DNA of 19,202 bases, from positions 1 through 19,202 of the forward strand of contig JBJOIT010000052.1 of assembly GCA_046046915.1 (NCBI GenBank). Direction: 5' to 3'. The translations under genes were made by a program, and so were the position numbers. The DNA comes from JBEEJZ01 sp046046915. Lineage in GTDB: Bacteria > Pseudomonadota > Gammaproteobacteria > Burkholderiales > Burkholderiaceae_C. The stretch's first letter is position 1; every line of letters starts with the position of its first letter. A model generated the notes under the pieces. The model worked only from the letters and a program-made list of their open reading frames with translations, did not search any database and was not told where the DNA came from. Of this stretch, positions 1-7,175 are shown one piece after another.

Positions 1-2023
1 GGGCCTTGACCTGGGTTTCGAACACGCCGTGCGTGCTGGGGTAGGTGATCATCACTGCCGCCAGCTTGGCGCTGTGTTGCTCGCACTTGGCCTGCAGGTC
101 GGCCATGTCCACATTGCCGGATGCGTCGCAGGCGGTGACCACCACCTGCATGCCGGCCATCTGCGCACTGGCGGGGTTGGTGCCGTGGGCGCTGCTGGGA
201 ATCAGGCAGATGTTACGGTGGCCCTGGCCCTGGGCCTCGTGATAGGCCTTGATGACCAGCAGGCCGGCGTACTCGCCCTGCGAGCCGGCGTTGGGTTGCA
301 GGCTGATGCCGGCGTAGCCCGTGGCGGCGCACAACCAGGCCCGCAGCTGCTCGTCGAGCTCGCGGTAGCCGGCCAGCTGGGCTGGTGGCGCAAACGGGTG
401 CACATCGGCAAATTCGGGCCAGGTGATGGGAATCATCTCGCTGGTGGCGTTCAGCTTCATGGTGCAGCTGCCCAGCGGGATCATGCTGCGGTCCAATGCC
501 AGATCCTTGTCGCTCAGCGCCCGGATGTAGCGCAGCATGCCGGTCTCACTGTGGTGGCTGTTGAACACCGGGTGGGTCAGGTAGGCGCTGGTGCGGCGCA
601 GCCCGGCCGGGATCAGCGGCTCCGCGATGGGCTCCAGAGCCTCGATGGAGGGCAGGGTCTGCCCCGTACTTGCAAACACCTTCCATAGCAGGGCGATGTC
701 TTGGCGCGTGGTGGTCTCGTCCAGCGACATGCTCACGTACTGGCCCCAGCTCAGGCGCAAGTTGGCGCCAGCCGCGAGGGCCTTGGCTACGAGGGCCTGT
801 GCCTGGGCTGCGTCGGTGGCCTCGACGGTCAGTGTGTCGAAGGCACTGACGCTGGTCAGCTTGCAGCCCAGTTGTTGCAGCCCTTGCGCCAGCACAGACG
901 TGTAGGCCGCCACGCGCTGGGCGATGCGCTTCAAGCCCTGCGGGCCGTGGTACACCGCGTACATGCTGGCCACCACCGCGGGCAGCACCTGGGCGGTACA
1001 GATGTTGGAGGTGGCTTTTTCACGGCGGATGTGCTGCTCGCGTGTTTGCAGGGCCAGGCGATACGCCGGGTTGCCGTGCGCGTCTACGCTGACGCCCACC
1101 AGGCGCCCTGGCATGGAACGCTTGAACTCGTCGCGGCAGGCCAGGTAGGCGGCGTGCGGACCGCCGGCACCCATGGGCATGCCAAAACGCTGTGTGGTGC
1201 CAACCACGATGTCGGCTTCGAACTCGCCTGGGGGCACCAGCAGGGTCAGTGCCAGCAGGTCGGCCGCCACGATGAAAGCGGCCTGCTTGCTGTGCACGGT
1301 CTGCACCTCTGCGCGCAGGTCATCAATGCGGCCGCTGGTGGATGGGTATTGCGCCAGCACGGCGAAGTAGTCATCGCCGGCCAGCGCAGCTTTCCACTCC
1401 TCGGCCGAGTTGGCCAGTTGGACCGTCAGGCCCAGCGGTTTGGCGCGGGTCTGGATCACCTCAATGGTCTGCGGGTGAGTGTCACCCGCCACCACGAGGG
1501 TGTTGCCCTTGGCCTTGACCGAGCGCTTGGCCAGCGTCATGGCCTCGGCAGCCGCGGTGGCTTCGTCCAGCATAGAGGCATTGGCGATCGGCATGGCGGT
1601 CAGGTCGCACACCAGGGTCTGGAAGTTGACCAATGCTTCCATACGGCCCTGAGAAATCTCGGCCTGGTAGGGCGTGTAAGCGGTGTACCAAGCCGGGTTT
1701 TCCAGAATGTTGCGCAGGATCACACCCGGGGTGTGCGTACCGTAATAGCCCTGGCCGATGAAGCTCTTGAAGCGCTGGTTGCGCCCGGCAATCGCCTTCA
1801 GCTCGGCCAGCGCCTGGGCTTCGGTCACTGCATCCGGAATCGCCATGCTGCTGGTGCGCGCAATCGAACGCGGCACGATGCCGTCGATCAGGGCCCGGCG
1901 CGAGGCCTCTCCAATCACCGACAACATATGCGTTTCATCTGCATCGCTGATGCCGATGTGGCGGGCGATGAATTCGGACGGGTTTTCGAGTTCGATGAGG
2001 GGTGTTGCGGTGTGAGAGGACAT
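1..2023 (-). CDS. gcvP: Glycine dehydrogenase (aminomethyl-transferring), P protein; partial, C-terminus beyond the window
   Basis: This is the PLP-dependent P protein of the glycine cleavage system. It decarboxylates glycine and passes the aminomethyl group to the lipoyl arm of GcvH. Translating the minus strand from the ATG at 2023 gives 674 uninterrupted codons to the window edge. The N-terminus begins MSSHTATPLIELENPSEF, followed by family segments such as FIGQGYYGTHTPGVILRN, PLGSCTMKLNA and SSAHGTNPASAQMAGM. Bacterial P proteins are about 950-970 residues, so roughly 70% is present. The part that normally carries the PLP-binding lysine lies beyond position 1. It is the last gene of gcvT-gcvH-gcvP, 55 nt after gcvH, with no strong Shine-Dalgarno before the ATG, so translation may depend partly on the upstream genes. 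Expression should follow the glycine riboswitch ahead of gcvT. Identity is very secure. Confidence 0.97.
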   Translation of the reverse strand, partial: MSSHTATPLIELENPSEFIARHIGISDADETHMLSVIGEASRRALIDGIVPRSIARTSSMAIPDAVTEAQALAELKAIAGRNQRFKSFIGQGYYGTHTPGVILRNILENPAWYTAYTPYQAEISQGRMEALVNFQTLVCDLTAMPIANASMLDEATAAAEAMTLAKRSVKAKGNTLVVAGDTHPQTIEVIQTRAKPLGLTVQLANSAEEWKAALAGDDYFAVLAQYPSTSGRIDDLRAEVQTVHSKQAAFIVAADLLALTLLVPPGEFEADIVVGTTQRFGMPMGAGGPHAAYLACRDEFKRSMPGRLVGVSVDAHGNPAYRLALQTREQHIRREKATSNICTAQVLPAVVASMYAVYHGPQGLKRIAQRVAAYTSVLAQGLQQLGCKLTSVSAFDTLTVEATDAAQAQALVAKALAAGANLRLSWGQYVSMSLDETTTRQDIALLWKVFASTGQTLPSIEALEPIAEPLIPAGLRRTSAYLTHPVFNSHHSETGMLRYIRALSDKDLALDRSMIPLGSCTMKLNATSEMIPITWPEFADVHPFAPPAQLAGYRELDEQLRAWLCAATGYAGISLQPNAGSQGEYAGLLVIKAYHEAQGQGHRNICLIPSSAHGTNPASAQMAGMQVVVTACDASGNVDMADLQAKCEQHSAKLAAVMITYPSTHGVFETQVKA

Positions 2024-2078
2024 GGCAGTCAATCAAAACGGTGATGCAGGGGCCGCGACAGGCTCGGCCCGGAGGAAC

Positions 2079-2453
2079 TTAAGCGCTGGCGGCGAAGTCG
2101 CTGTAACTGGTTTCGTTCATCAGGCCATCGAGCTCGGCCACGTTGGCCAGCTTGACCTTGAAGAACCAGCCTGCGCCCAGCGGGTCGGTGTTGGCCAGGG
2201 CCGGGTCGGCGCGCAGAGCTTCGTTGACTTCCAGAATCTCGCCGGTCACAGGCATGTAGACGTCGGCCGCAGCCTTGACGGACTCCACCACGCCGGCCAC
2301 GCTCTTGGCCGCCAGGGTGTCGCCCACGGCGGGCAGGTCCACAAACACCACATCACCTAGCGCATCTTGCGCGTGGTGGGTGATGCCGACGGTGGCGATG
2401 TCGCCTTCAATGCTGAGCCATTCGTGTTCTGGGGTGTAGAGGATGTTGGACAT
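2079..2453 (-). CDS. gcvH: Glycine cleavage system H protein
   Basis: GcvH is the lipoylated carrier protein that shuttles the aminomethyl intermediate between the P, T and L proteins. The product is 124 residues, normal for the family. It opens with the typical MSNILYTPEHEWLSIEGD and carries the lipoyl-attachment motif ESVKAAADVYMP, in which Lys60 would be lipoylated. A glycine-rich segment around GWFFKVKL near residues 94-101 also fits the family. A clear AGGAG Shine-Dalgarno sits about 7 nt ahead of the ATG. It lies between gcvT (45-nt gap) and gcvP in one operon. Nothing abnormal is seen. Confidence 0.97.
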   Translation of the reverse strand: MSNILYTPEHEWLSIEGDIATVGITHHAQDALGDVVFVDLPAVGDTLAAKSVAGVVESVKAAADVYMPVTGEILEVNEALRADPALANTDPLGAGWFFKVKLANVAELDGLMNETSYSDFAASA

Positions 2454-2498
2454 GGATGTACTCCTGAAGTGGGGTGTTTCGAAGGTGTTGCAGCTGAC

Positions 2499-3641
2499 TC
2501 AGCCGCGGTAATAACGGGTGGGCACGAAGGGCAGGGCGCAGACTTCCATGGGGACAGCCTTGCCACGCACCAGCGCCTGTATCCGGGTGCCAATTGTGGC
2601 AAATGCAGGGCTCACATAGCCCATGGCCACTGGCTGGTTGATGGTGGGGCCTAGCAAGCCACTGGTGACTTCGCCTATGGCCTCGCCGCCTTCGGTTTGC
2701 AGCACCGTGTGCTCACGCACCGGCACCCGCTCCAGCGCCATCAGGCCCACCCGCTTGCGGGGTAGTGGGGCACCGTCCAGCTGCGCAAGCACTTTTTCCG
2801 CGCCCGGGAAACCGCCTGCACGCGCACCACCGCTGCGGCGCACTTTCTGTATGGCCCAATTCAGATTGGCTTCTACAGGCGATGTGCTGGTGTCGATGTC
2901 ATTGCCATACAGGCACAGGCCGGCCTCCAGACGCAGAGAATTGCGCGCGCCCAGGCCGATGGGCTGAACTTCAGGTTGGGCCAGCAGTGCGCGTGCCAAG
3001 GCGTCGGCCTGATCGGCAGGCACCGAGATCTCGAAACCGTCTTCGCCGGTGTAGCCGCTGCGGGTGATGAAAAGATCAGCACCCTCCCAGGCAAACGCGG
3101 CGCCGGTCATGAACACCAATGTCTCCACACCGGGGATCAATCTTTGCAGGGCCGTGACAGCCTGTGGCCCCTGCAAGGCCAGCAGGCCCCGCTCGGGCAT
3201 GGGGATGACCTGGCAGCGCTGCCCGATACGGGCTTGGATGTGGGCAATGTCGCCGGCCTTGCAAGCGCCATTGACCACCACAAAAATGTCATGCCCCCGG
3301 TTCACGAACATCAGGTCATCGAGAATGCCGCCCTGGTCATTGAGCAGCAGGCCGTAGCGTTGCTTGCCCACGCCCAGGTCGACCACGTCTACCGGCATCA
3401 GGCTCTCGAAGGCGGCGGCCGCATCGGGGCCCACCAGACGCAGCTGGCCCATGTGCGACACATCAAACAGCCCTGCCGCCGTGCGGGTGTGATGATGTTC
3501 AGCCATCAGGCCTGCGGGATATTGCACCGGCATGCTGTAGCCGGCAAAGGGCACCATGCGGGCGCCCAAAGACACATGCAGATCGTTCAGGGGCGTGAGT
3601 TGCAACGGGGGTGTTGTGGTGCTGGGGGCGCTGGCGGTCAC
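2499..3641 (-). CDS. gcvT: Glycine cleavage system T protein (aminomethyltransferase)
   Basis: GcvT transfers the methylene group from aminomethyl-lipoyl GcvH to tetrahydrofolate and releases ammonia. The 380-residue product shows family segments including VPFAGYSMPVQY, AGLFDVSHMGQLRL, LYGNDIDTSTSPVEANLNWA and the C-terminal GYV...RGKAVPMEV...FVPTRYYRG. The start is taken as the GTG at 3641. In the same frame an upstream stop lies only four codons away (TGA at 3654-3656), and the next ATG (residue 29, MVPFAGYS) is inside the conserved fold. A weak GATGGA sequence precedes the GTG. It is the first gene of the gcv operon, about 70 nt downstream of the second glycine aptamer. The function is secure; the exact start is less so. 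Confidence 0.95.
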   Translation of the reverse strand: MTASAPSTTTPPLQLTPLNDLHVSLGARMVPFAGYSMPVQYPAGLMAEHHHTRTAAGLFDVSHMGQLRLVGPDAAAAFESLMPVDVVDLGVGKQRYGLLLNDQGGILDDLMFVNRGHDIFVVVNGACKAGDIAHIQARIGQRCQVIPMPERGLLALQGPQAVTALQRLIPGVETLVFMTGAAFAWEGADLFITRSGYTGEDGFEISVPADQADALARALLAQPEVQPIGLGARNSLRLEAGLCLYGNDIDTSTSPVEANLNWAIQKVRRSGGARAGGFPGAEKVLAQLDGAPLPRKRVGLMALERVPVREHTVLQTEGGEAIGEVTSGLLGPTINQPVAMGYVSPAFATIGTRIQALVRGKAVPMEVCALPFVPTRYYRG

Positions 3642-3710
3642 GGGCGAAATCCATCAAGGGCATCAAATCACGGCGCCAGATCATTCATCTGAGTCCGTGG
3701 GCTGCCCTCG

Positions 3711-3945
3711 CTGTCCGCTTTACCTGAGAGATTCGCCGGGTCTGCGTACTGGCCGGGCCAGTGCAGACTGCGGTTTGCTCCTTCGGTGGGCCATGCGCCG
3801 GATGTCCGGGCCTGGCCTCTCTCCAGTGAGGAAACGTCGTTGTCGACGGTTGTCAGTCCTTTTGCCTGAGCGTTCAGGGCTGTTACCAGCCTCCTGCGCC
3901 TTCGGCGGTTTTCAAACGAGCTCGTCTTGAAAACTCTCTCCTGAC
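3711..3945 (-). ncRNA. Tandem glycine riboswitch (two aptamers) in the gcvT leader
   Basis: Read on the minus strand, two glycine aptamers follow one another. Aptamer 1 (3945 to 3852) is closed by GUCAG/CUGAC and contains GGAGAGAG, CCGCCGAAGGCGCAGG and a final CUCAGGCAAAAGGACUGAC. Aptamer 2 (about 3828 to 3711) contains CUGGAGAGAGG, CACCGAAGGAGCAAACCGC and a final CUCUCAGGUAAAGCGGACAG. These are the conserved cores of the gcvT/glycine motif. A linker of about 23 nt separates them and contains its own small hairpin. The element lies directly upstream of gcvTHP in the same direction, the usual setting for glycine-induced expression. No U-rich intrinsic terminator is visible between aptamer 2 and gcvT, so control at translation is more likely than attenuation; that part is inference. 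This element accounts for the 327-nt stretch between the flanking genes. Confidence 0.95.
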
Positions 3946-3953
3946 GGGGCGCG

Positions 3954-3959
3954 ATTCTA
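3954..3959 (-). promoter_or_regulatory. Candidate -10 box for the glycine riboswitch/gcv transcript
   Basis: On the minus strand TAGAAT matches the sigma70 -10 consensus at five of six positions. It sits 8-10 nt before the first paired base of aptamer 1, which would place the transcription start at about 3947. The upstream part of the promoter would overlap the 3' end of the dioxygenase-rhodanese gene. No convincing -35 box is seen at the usual spacing, so read-through from the upstream gene remains possible. Confidence 0.35.
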
Positions 3960-3968
3960 AATGGGTTT

Positions 3969-6188
3969 TCAAATCACCCTGAAACCATGCGTGCCGTCGC
4001 GGCCCAGTTGTTCGACCAGCCCGAATTCCCAGTCCAGGTAGGCTTGCATGGCGGAGCGTGCGTTTCCGGTACCTTCGTAGGGGCGCTTGTAACGGTCTAT
4101 GCGCGGGCTGGCCAGACGAAGTTCGCCGGTTTCGCAGGGGTAAGCCGCCGCCACCCAGGCCGCCGTGCCGCCAGCCAAGCAAACCACCGTGACGTGCGCT
4201 GGCAGCATGGCGGCGATCTCGGCAAGGGCAAAACGTGACACGCGGCCATCGTCGCAGGCCAACACCACGCGCTGTATGCCGTGGTGCAGTGTGGGCAATG
4301 CCGCCAGGTCATGTGACAGCCTTGAACGCAGCAGCCACCAGGCCCCCGGCAAGTGGTTTTTGACAAAGCGGGCGCTGGTCCCCAGGTCCACCACGACGGT
4401 GGTTTTGGTGCCGTCTGCCAGCCAGGCCTGGACCTGCGCGGCAGCGACTTCAGTGGTGGGCACTAGGGTGGGCGGAAGCGGCCAGTGGGGCAGCTGGCGG
4501 TCCGTCAGTGCATGCGCTGGCAAACCCTGCAGGGGCTGGTCTTGCAGCACGTACACCTCCCAGCCCATTTGGGCCAGCCAGGAGGCGGTCATCGGGGCAC
4601 GCACGCCATCGTCGTCATACACCACGATGCGCGCACCCCGCACCGGCACCACATGGTCGGTTTCCTGCACCAGCTGGCCGCCGGGGGCACTGAGTGCGCC
4701 GGGCAGATGGCCTGCCGCAAACTCTCCCGGGGTACGTACATCCAGCAGGTAGGTGCTCCGATCGGCCTGCGCGCGCAGCCCGGGGAGGGCGTGCGGCTGC
4801 ACAAATTGCACGCCGGCCTTCATGGCTACCGCCTGGGCTGCTTGCGCGGCTTCGGCCCGGGCAGTGTCTGACACGGGCACAAATTTTCGATCGGCGCCCC
4901 GCTCCAGGGTCTGGTCGGCAAGTGTCCAGCCGATGGTGCCGTTGCGCAGCGCGCACACAGGGTTAGGTATGCCGGCGTTGACCAGCGACTGCGTGCCGAT
5001 GATGCTACGGGTGCGGCCTGCACAATTCACCACAATGCGGGTGTTGGGATTGGGCGCCAGCGTGCGGGCCCTCAAGGTCAGTTCGGCCCCCGGCACGCTG
5101 ATGCCGCCCGGAATGCACATGGTCTGGTACTCGTCAAAGCGGCGCGCATCCAGTATCACCATGTCGGCGCCGTCATTGATGAGCTTTCGCACGTCTTCGG
5201 CCGGCAGTGAGGGCGTGTGGCGCTGGCTTTCCACCAGTTCCCCAAATGACTTGCTGGGCACATTCACATCGATGAACAACTCGCCCCCATCGGCCGCCCA
5301 GCCGTCCAGGCCGCCTTCCAACAGTCGAACCTGGCGGTAACCCATACGGCGCAGCGTGCGCGCGGCCGCCAGGGCCAGACCTTCGCCCTGGTCGTACACC
5401 ACCACGGGCGTGTCCAGGCGCGGAATTCGACGCCAGGCATCTGCCTCGATGCGGCCCAGTGGCAAATTGGCTGCAAACAGCGGGTGGCCCTGGGCATAGG
5501 GGTCTTCCTCGCGTACGTCCAGCAAAGCGATCTCTTCTTTGGCCAAGAGCGCCGAGCGCACCTGCGCCATGCGGCAGTGCTCGAACACGTCGGACTGCAT
5601 TTGAGCTGCCGCCGCCAGACTGCCGGCGCTGTAGCCCGACACAAAGCCCTTGCGCGAGCCATCGGCAAAGTACACCGAACGTTCGACCTTGCCGATGTTG
5701 GCGCCGTACACATGGATGCTGATGGAGGTCTGGTCGGAGTGGGCGTTCCAGACCTTGTGTACATCGCCGATGCGCGGCGAGACAGCTTGCACATCGCCTG
5801 GGCTCAGCTCTGCCTCGTCGCTGCAAGGCGCCCAGTGCCCCTGTGCGTTCAAGGCGTAGTGCTGGCACATTTCGGCCCCGCGCAACATGCCGATCAGGCC
5901 CCATACCGTGTGGTCGTGGATGGGCGTGCTTTGTCCCGGCCCCCAGACAAAACTCACCACGCTGTAGCGGTCTTGCGGATCGGCGTAAATCAGGTGTTGC
6001 TGGTAATAAACCGGGTCAGACTGCGCCCAGTTGGGATGCAACCAGTCGTCTACGGCCACCAGGCTGGCAAGCAATTCGCCGCCGGCTTCAAGGGTGGCTG
6101 CTTCATCCAGCCCCTGGTTGATGAGCCGGTCTAGCTGGTCCAGAAAAATCTGCAAACGCTGGGGCTGGTGTGACAAACAGGCGTTCAT
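3969..6188 (-). CDS. Fusion: Gln-type thiol (3-mercaptopropionate/cysteine) dioxygenase + four rhodanese domains
   Basis: The product is 739 residues. Residues 1-190 are a cupin thiol dioxygenase. The metal-binding histidines are His91 and His93 (in TPIHDHTVWG) and His144 (in RIGDVHKVWN). A Ser157-His159-Tyr161 triad is present in SISIHVY, and the YYQQHL segment resembles the Gln-type bacterial enzymes known as 3-mercaptopropionate dioxygenases. Mammalian cysteine dioxygenase has an Arg there. Such enzymes oxidise a thiol to its sulfinic acid with O2 and Fe(II). Four rhodanese units follow, at about 215-305, 328-430, 470-555 and 578-690. Unit 2 has the active loop CAGRTRS (Cys389) and unit 4 CDDGRVS (Cys645). 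Units 1 (VYDQGEGL) and 3 (VYDDDGVR) lack the cysteine. From memory, relatives usually encode the dioxygenase and the multi-rhodanese as separate neighbouring genes; here they form one open frame. No signal peptide is seen, so the protein is cytoplasmic. The preferred thiol is uncertain. Confidence 0.88.
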   Translation of the reverse strand: MNACLSHQPQRLQIFLDQLDRLINQGLDEAATLEAGGELLASLVAVDDWLHPNWAQSDPVYYQQHLIYADPQDRYSVVSFVWGPGQSTPIHDHTVWGLIGMLRGAEMCQHYALNAQGHWAPCSDEAELSPGDVQAVSPRIGDVHKVWNAHSDQTSISIHVYGANIGKVERSVYFADGSRKGFVSGYSAGSLAAAAQMQSDVFEHCRMAQVRSALLAKEEIALLDVREEDPYAQGHPLFAANLPLGRIEADAWRRIPRLDTPVVVYDQGEGLALAAARTLRRMGYRQVRLLEGGLDGWAADGGELFIDVNVPSKSFGELVESQRHTPSLPAEDVRKLINDGADMVILDARRFDEYQTMCIPGGISVPGAELTLRARTLAPNPNTRIVVNCAGRTRSIIGTQSLVNAGIPNPVCALRNGTIGWTLADQTLERGADRKFVPVSDTARAEAAQAAQAVAMKAGVQFVQPHALPGLRAQADRSTYLLDVRTPGEFAAGHLPGALSAPGGQLVQETDHVVPVRGARIVVYDDDGVRAPMTASWLAQMGWEVYVLQDQPLQGLPAHALTDRQLPHWPLPPTLVPTTEVAAAQVQAWLADGTKTTVVVDLGTSARFVKNHLPGAWWLLRSRLSHDLAALPTLHHGIQRVVLACDDGRVSRFALAEIAAMLPAHVTVVCLAGGTAAWVAAAYPCETGELRLASPRIDRYKRPYEGTGNARSAMQAYLDWEFGLVEQLGRDGTHGFRVI

Positions 6189-6271
6189 GGCAGGCTGTGG
6201 CTCGCAAAGTTAAGCGGTTGCAGATTGTTTCACAGGCCTGTTTCGGATGCTGGCCCCAATCCCAGCTCCGC

Positions 6272-6349
6272 GCCCAGGGCGACCTGACCGCCTGGCGCTC
6301 ATGAGCCTGCGGCTCCGAAATCGCGCCAGTCGGCCAGCCCGCCCTGGGC
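6272..6349 (+). repeat. Left 78-bp hairpin repeat flanking the NYN gene (inverted copy of 7176-7253)
   Basis: The 78-bp unit begins with GCCCAGGGC and ends with its complement GCCCTGGGC. Inside, CTGGCGC and GCGCCAG form a second paired arm, and GAGCC/GGCTC an inner stem around a 3-nt loop, so the strand can fold into a long interrupted hairpin. It is the reverse complement of the right copy with seven mismatches, four of them clustered next to the left terminal arm. It lies between two divergent genes, where a terminator would not be expected, which favours an element end or structural repeat. Confidence 0.85.
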
Positions 6350-6392
6350 TCGAAGCTGAGGGGCGCAAAGGTATGCTCGCTTTGTTTTCAAT

Positions 6393-6399
6393 AGGGGGG
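6393..6399 (+). promoter_or_regulatory. Purine-rich ribosome binding site that sets the NYN gene start
   Basis: AGGGGGGG followed by AA lies directly before the ATG at 6403. Upstream in-frame ATG codons, at 6247 for example, would translate through the hairpin repeat and add an Arg/Pro-rich extension with no family support. The start at 6403 is therefore preferred. Confidence 0.6.
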
Positions 6400-6402
6400 G
6401 AA

Positions 6403-7164
6403 ATGAAATATGAACAGGGACACGACACACGAGTAGCTGTGCTCGTGGATTGCGACAACACAAGTCCAGAAATACTTGAATACGCACTGCGGGTAGTCGC
6501 CCAGTTTGGGCGTGTGGTTTTGCGCCGTGGTTATGGCAACCACAGCACCTTGGCCAACAAGTGGCAAGACGCTCTTGTCAAGCTCGCTTTCACGCCTTGC
6601 CTGCAGTATCAATACGCTTCGGGCAAAAACACGGCCGATATAGCGCTGGCATTGGATGCGATGGAGGCCATGTTCGATAAACGGGCAGACACCTACTGCC
6701 TTGTGACCAGTGACTCCGACTTTGCCTATCTGTGCCGAAAGCTTCGTGAGCGTGGCGCTACTGTGTGCATTGTGGGGGAGCCCAAAACACCAGATGCCCT
6801 GCGTAACGCAAGCGATCAATTTTTTGAGTGGTCTCCTCAGGAGTCCGAGGCAAAGTCCTTGGCCAAAGGCAATGCTGAAAAAGTTGACGAGGTCAAAGCC
6901 GCGCCAAAGGTTGTAGCCAAGCGTCGTCCTGAATTTGTGATTGAGGCGGTGGGGCTCCTAGTTGGGGAAACTTCCGAAGGAAAAGTGGGTCTTGGGCAAC
7001 TAGGCTCGTACCTCAAACGAATGGACCCTGCCTTTTCACCCAAGATCTACGGACATTCAGGTTTGTTGAACATGATTCAAACCTACGACATGCTTGCTGC
7101 AGAGCAAGAGCCCGGAGGCCACTGGTCCGTGAAATTAGTGCCGACAAAAGAAGCTGACAACTGA
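6403..7164 (+). CDS. NYN-domain (PIN-like nuclease, LabA/DUF88 type) protein with C-terminal OST-HTH/LOTUS-like domain
   Basis: The product has 253 residues. Residues about 10-140 are a NYN domain. It shows VAVLVDCDN with acidic Asp16/Asp18 and Asn19, then GKNTADIALALDAM with Asp79 and Asp85, then CLVTSDSDFAYLCRKLRERG with Asp104 and Asp106. These are the acidic residues expected to bind metal in PIN-like ribonucleases. A charged linker (about 145-175, Lys/Glu/Ala-rich) leads to a winged-helix region (about 178-247; FVIEAVGLLVG...LGQLGSYLKRMDP) resembling OST-HTH/LOTUS, a domain thought to bind RNA. The family suggests RNA cleavage or RNA binding, but its targets here are unknown. No membrane segment is seen. 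The gene is more A+T-rich than its neighbours: 65 of 120 G+C at 6421-6540 and 60 of 120 at 7021-7140, against 80 of 120 at 12061-12180. It is enclosed by inverted repeats, which suggests acquisition as a cassette. It converges on the ETF-QO gene. Confidence 0.85.
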   Translation: MKYEQGHDTRVAVLVDCDNTSPEILEYALRVVAQFGRVVLRRGYGNHSTLANKWQDALVKLAFTPCLQYQYASGKNTADIALALDAMEAMFDKRADTYCLVTSDSDFAYLCRKLRERGATVCIVGEPKTPDALRNASDQFFEWSPQESEAKSLAKGNAEKVDEVKAAPKVVAKRRPEFVIEAVGLLVGETSEGKVGLGQLGSYLKRMDPAFSPKIYGHSGLLNMIQTYDMLAAEQEPGGHWSVKLVPTKEADN

Positions 7165-7175
7165 ATTGCCCCCGC

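Noticed and set aside
701..2044. Long plus-strand open frame (447 codons) across the gcvP region
   Set aside because: It is antisense to gcvP, whose minus-strand frame gives unmistakable P-protein sequence. Long antisense frames are expected in high-G+C DNA, and the product resembles no known family.
6232..6241. ACAGGCCTGT palindrome upstream of the dioxygenase fusion gene
   Set aside because: A 10-bp perfect palindrome in a promoter region could be an operator. It is short, has no wider symmetry, and no recognisable promoter could be aligned to it, so it is not listed as a feature.
6253..6271. Target-site duplication flanking the putative cassette
   Set aside because: The bases just outside the left repeat (ending CTCCGC) and right repeat (starting GTGCCCG) do not form a direct repeat, so insertion is supported only by the inverted repeats and composition.
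6247..6402. Earlier start for the NYN protein adding 52 residues
   Set aside because: It would translate through the hairpin repeat and give an Arg/Pro-rich stretch. The ATG at 6403 has a ribosome binding site and begins just before the conserved first strand of the fold.
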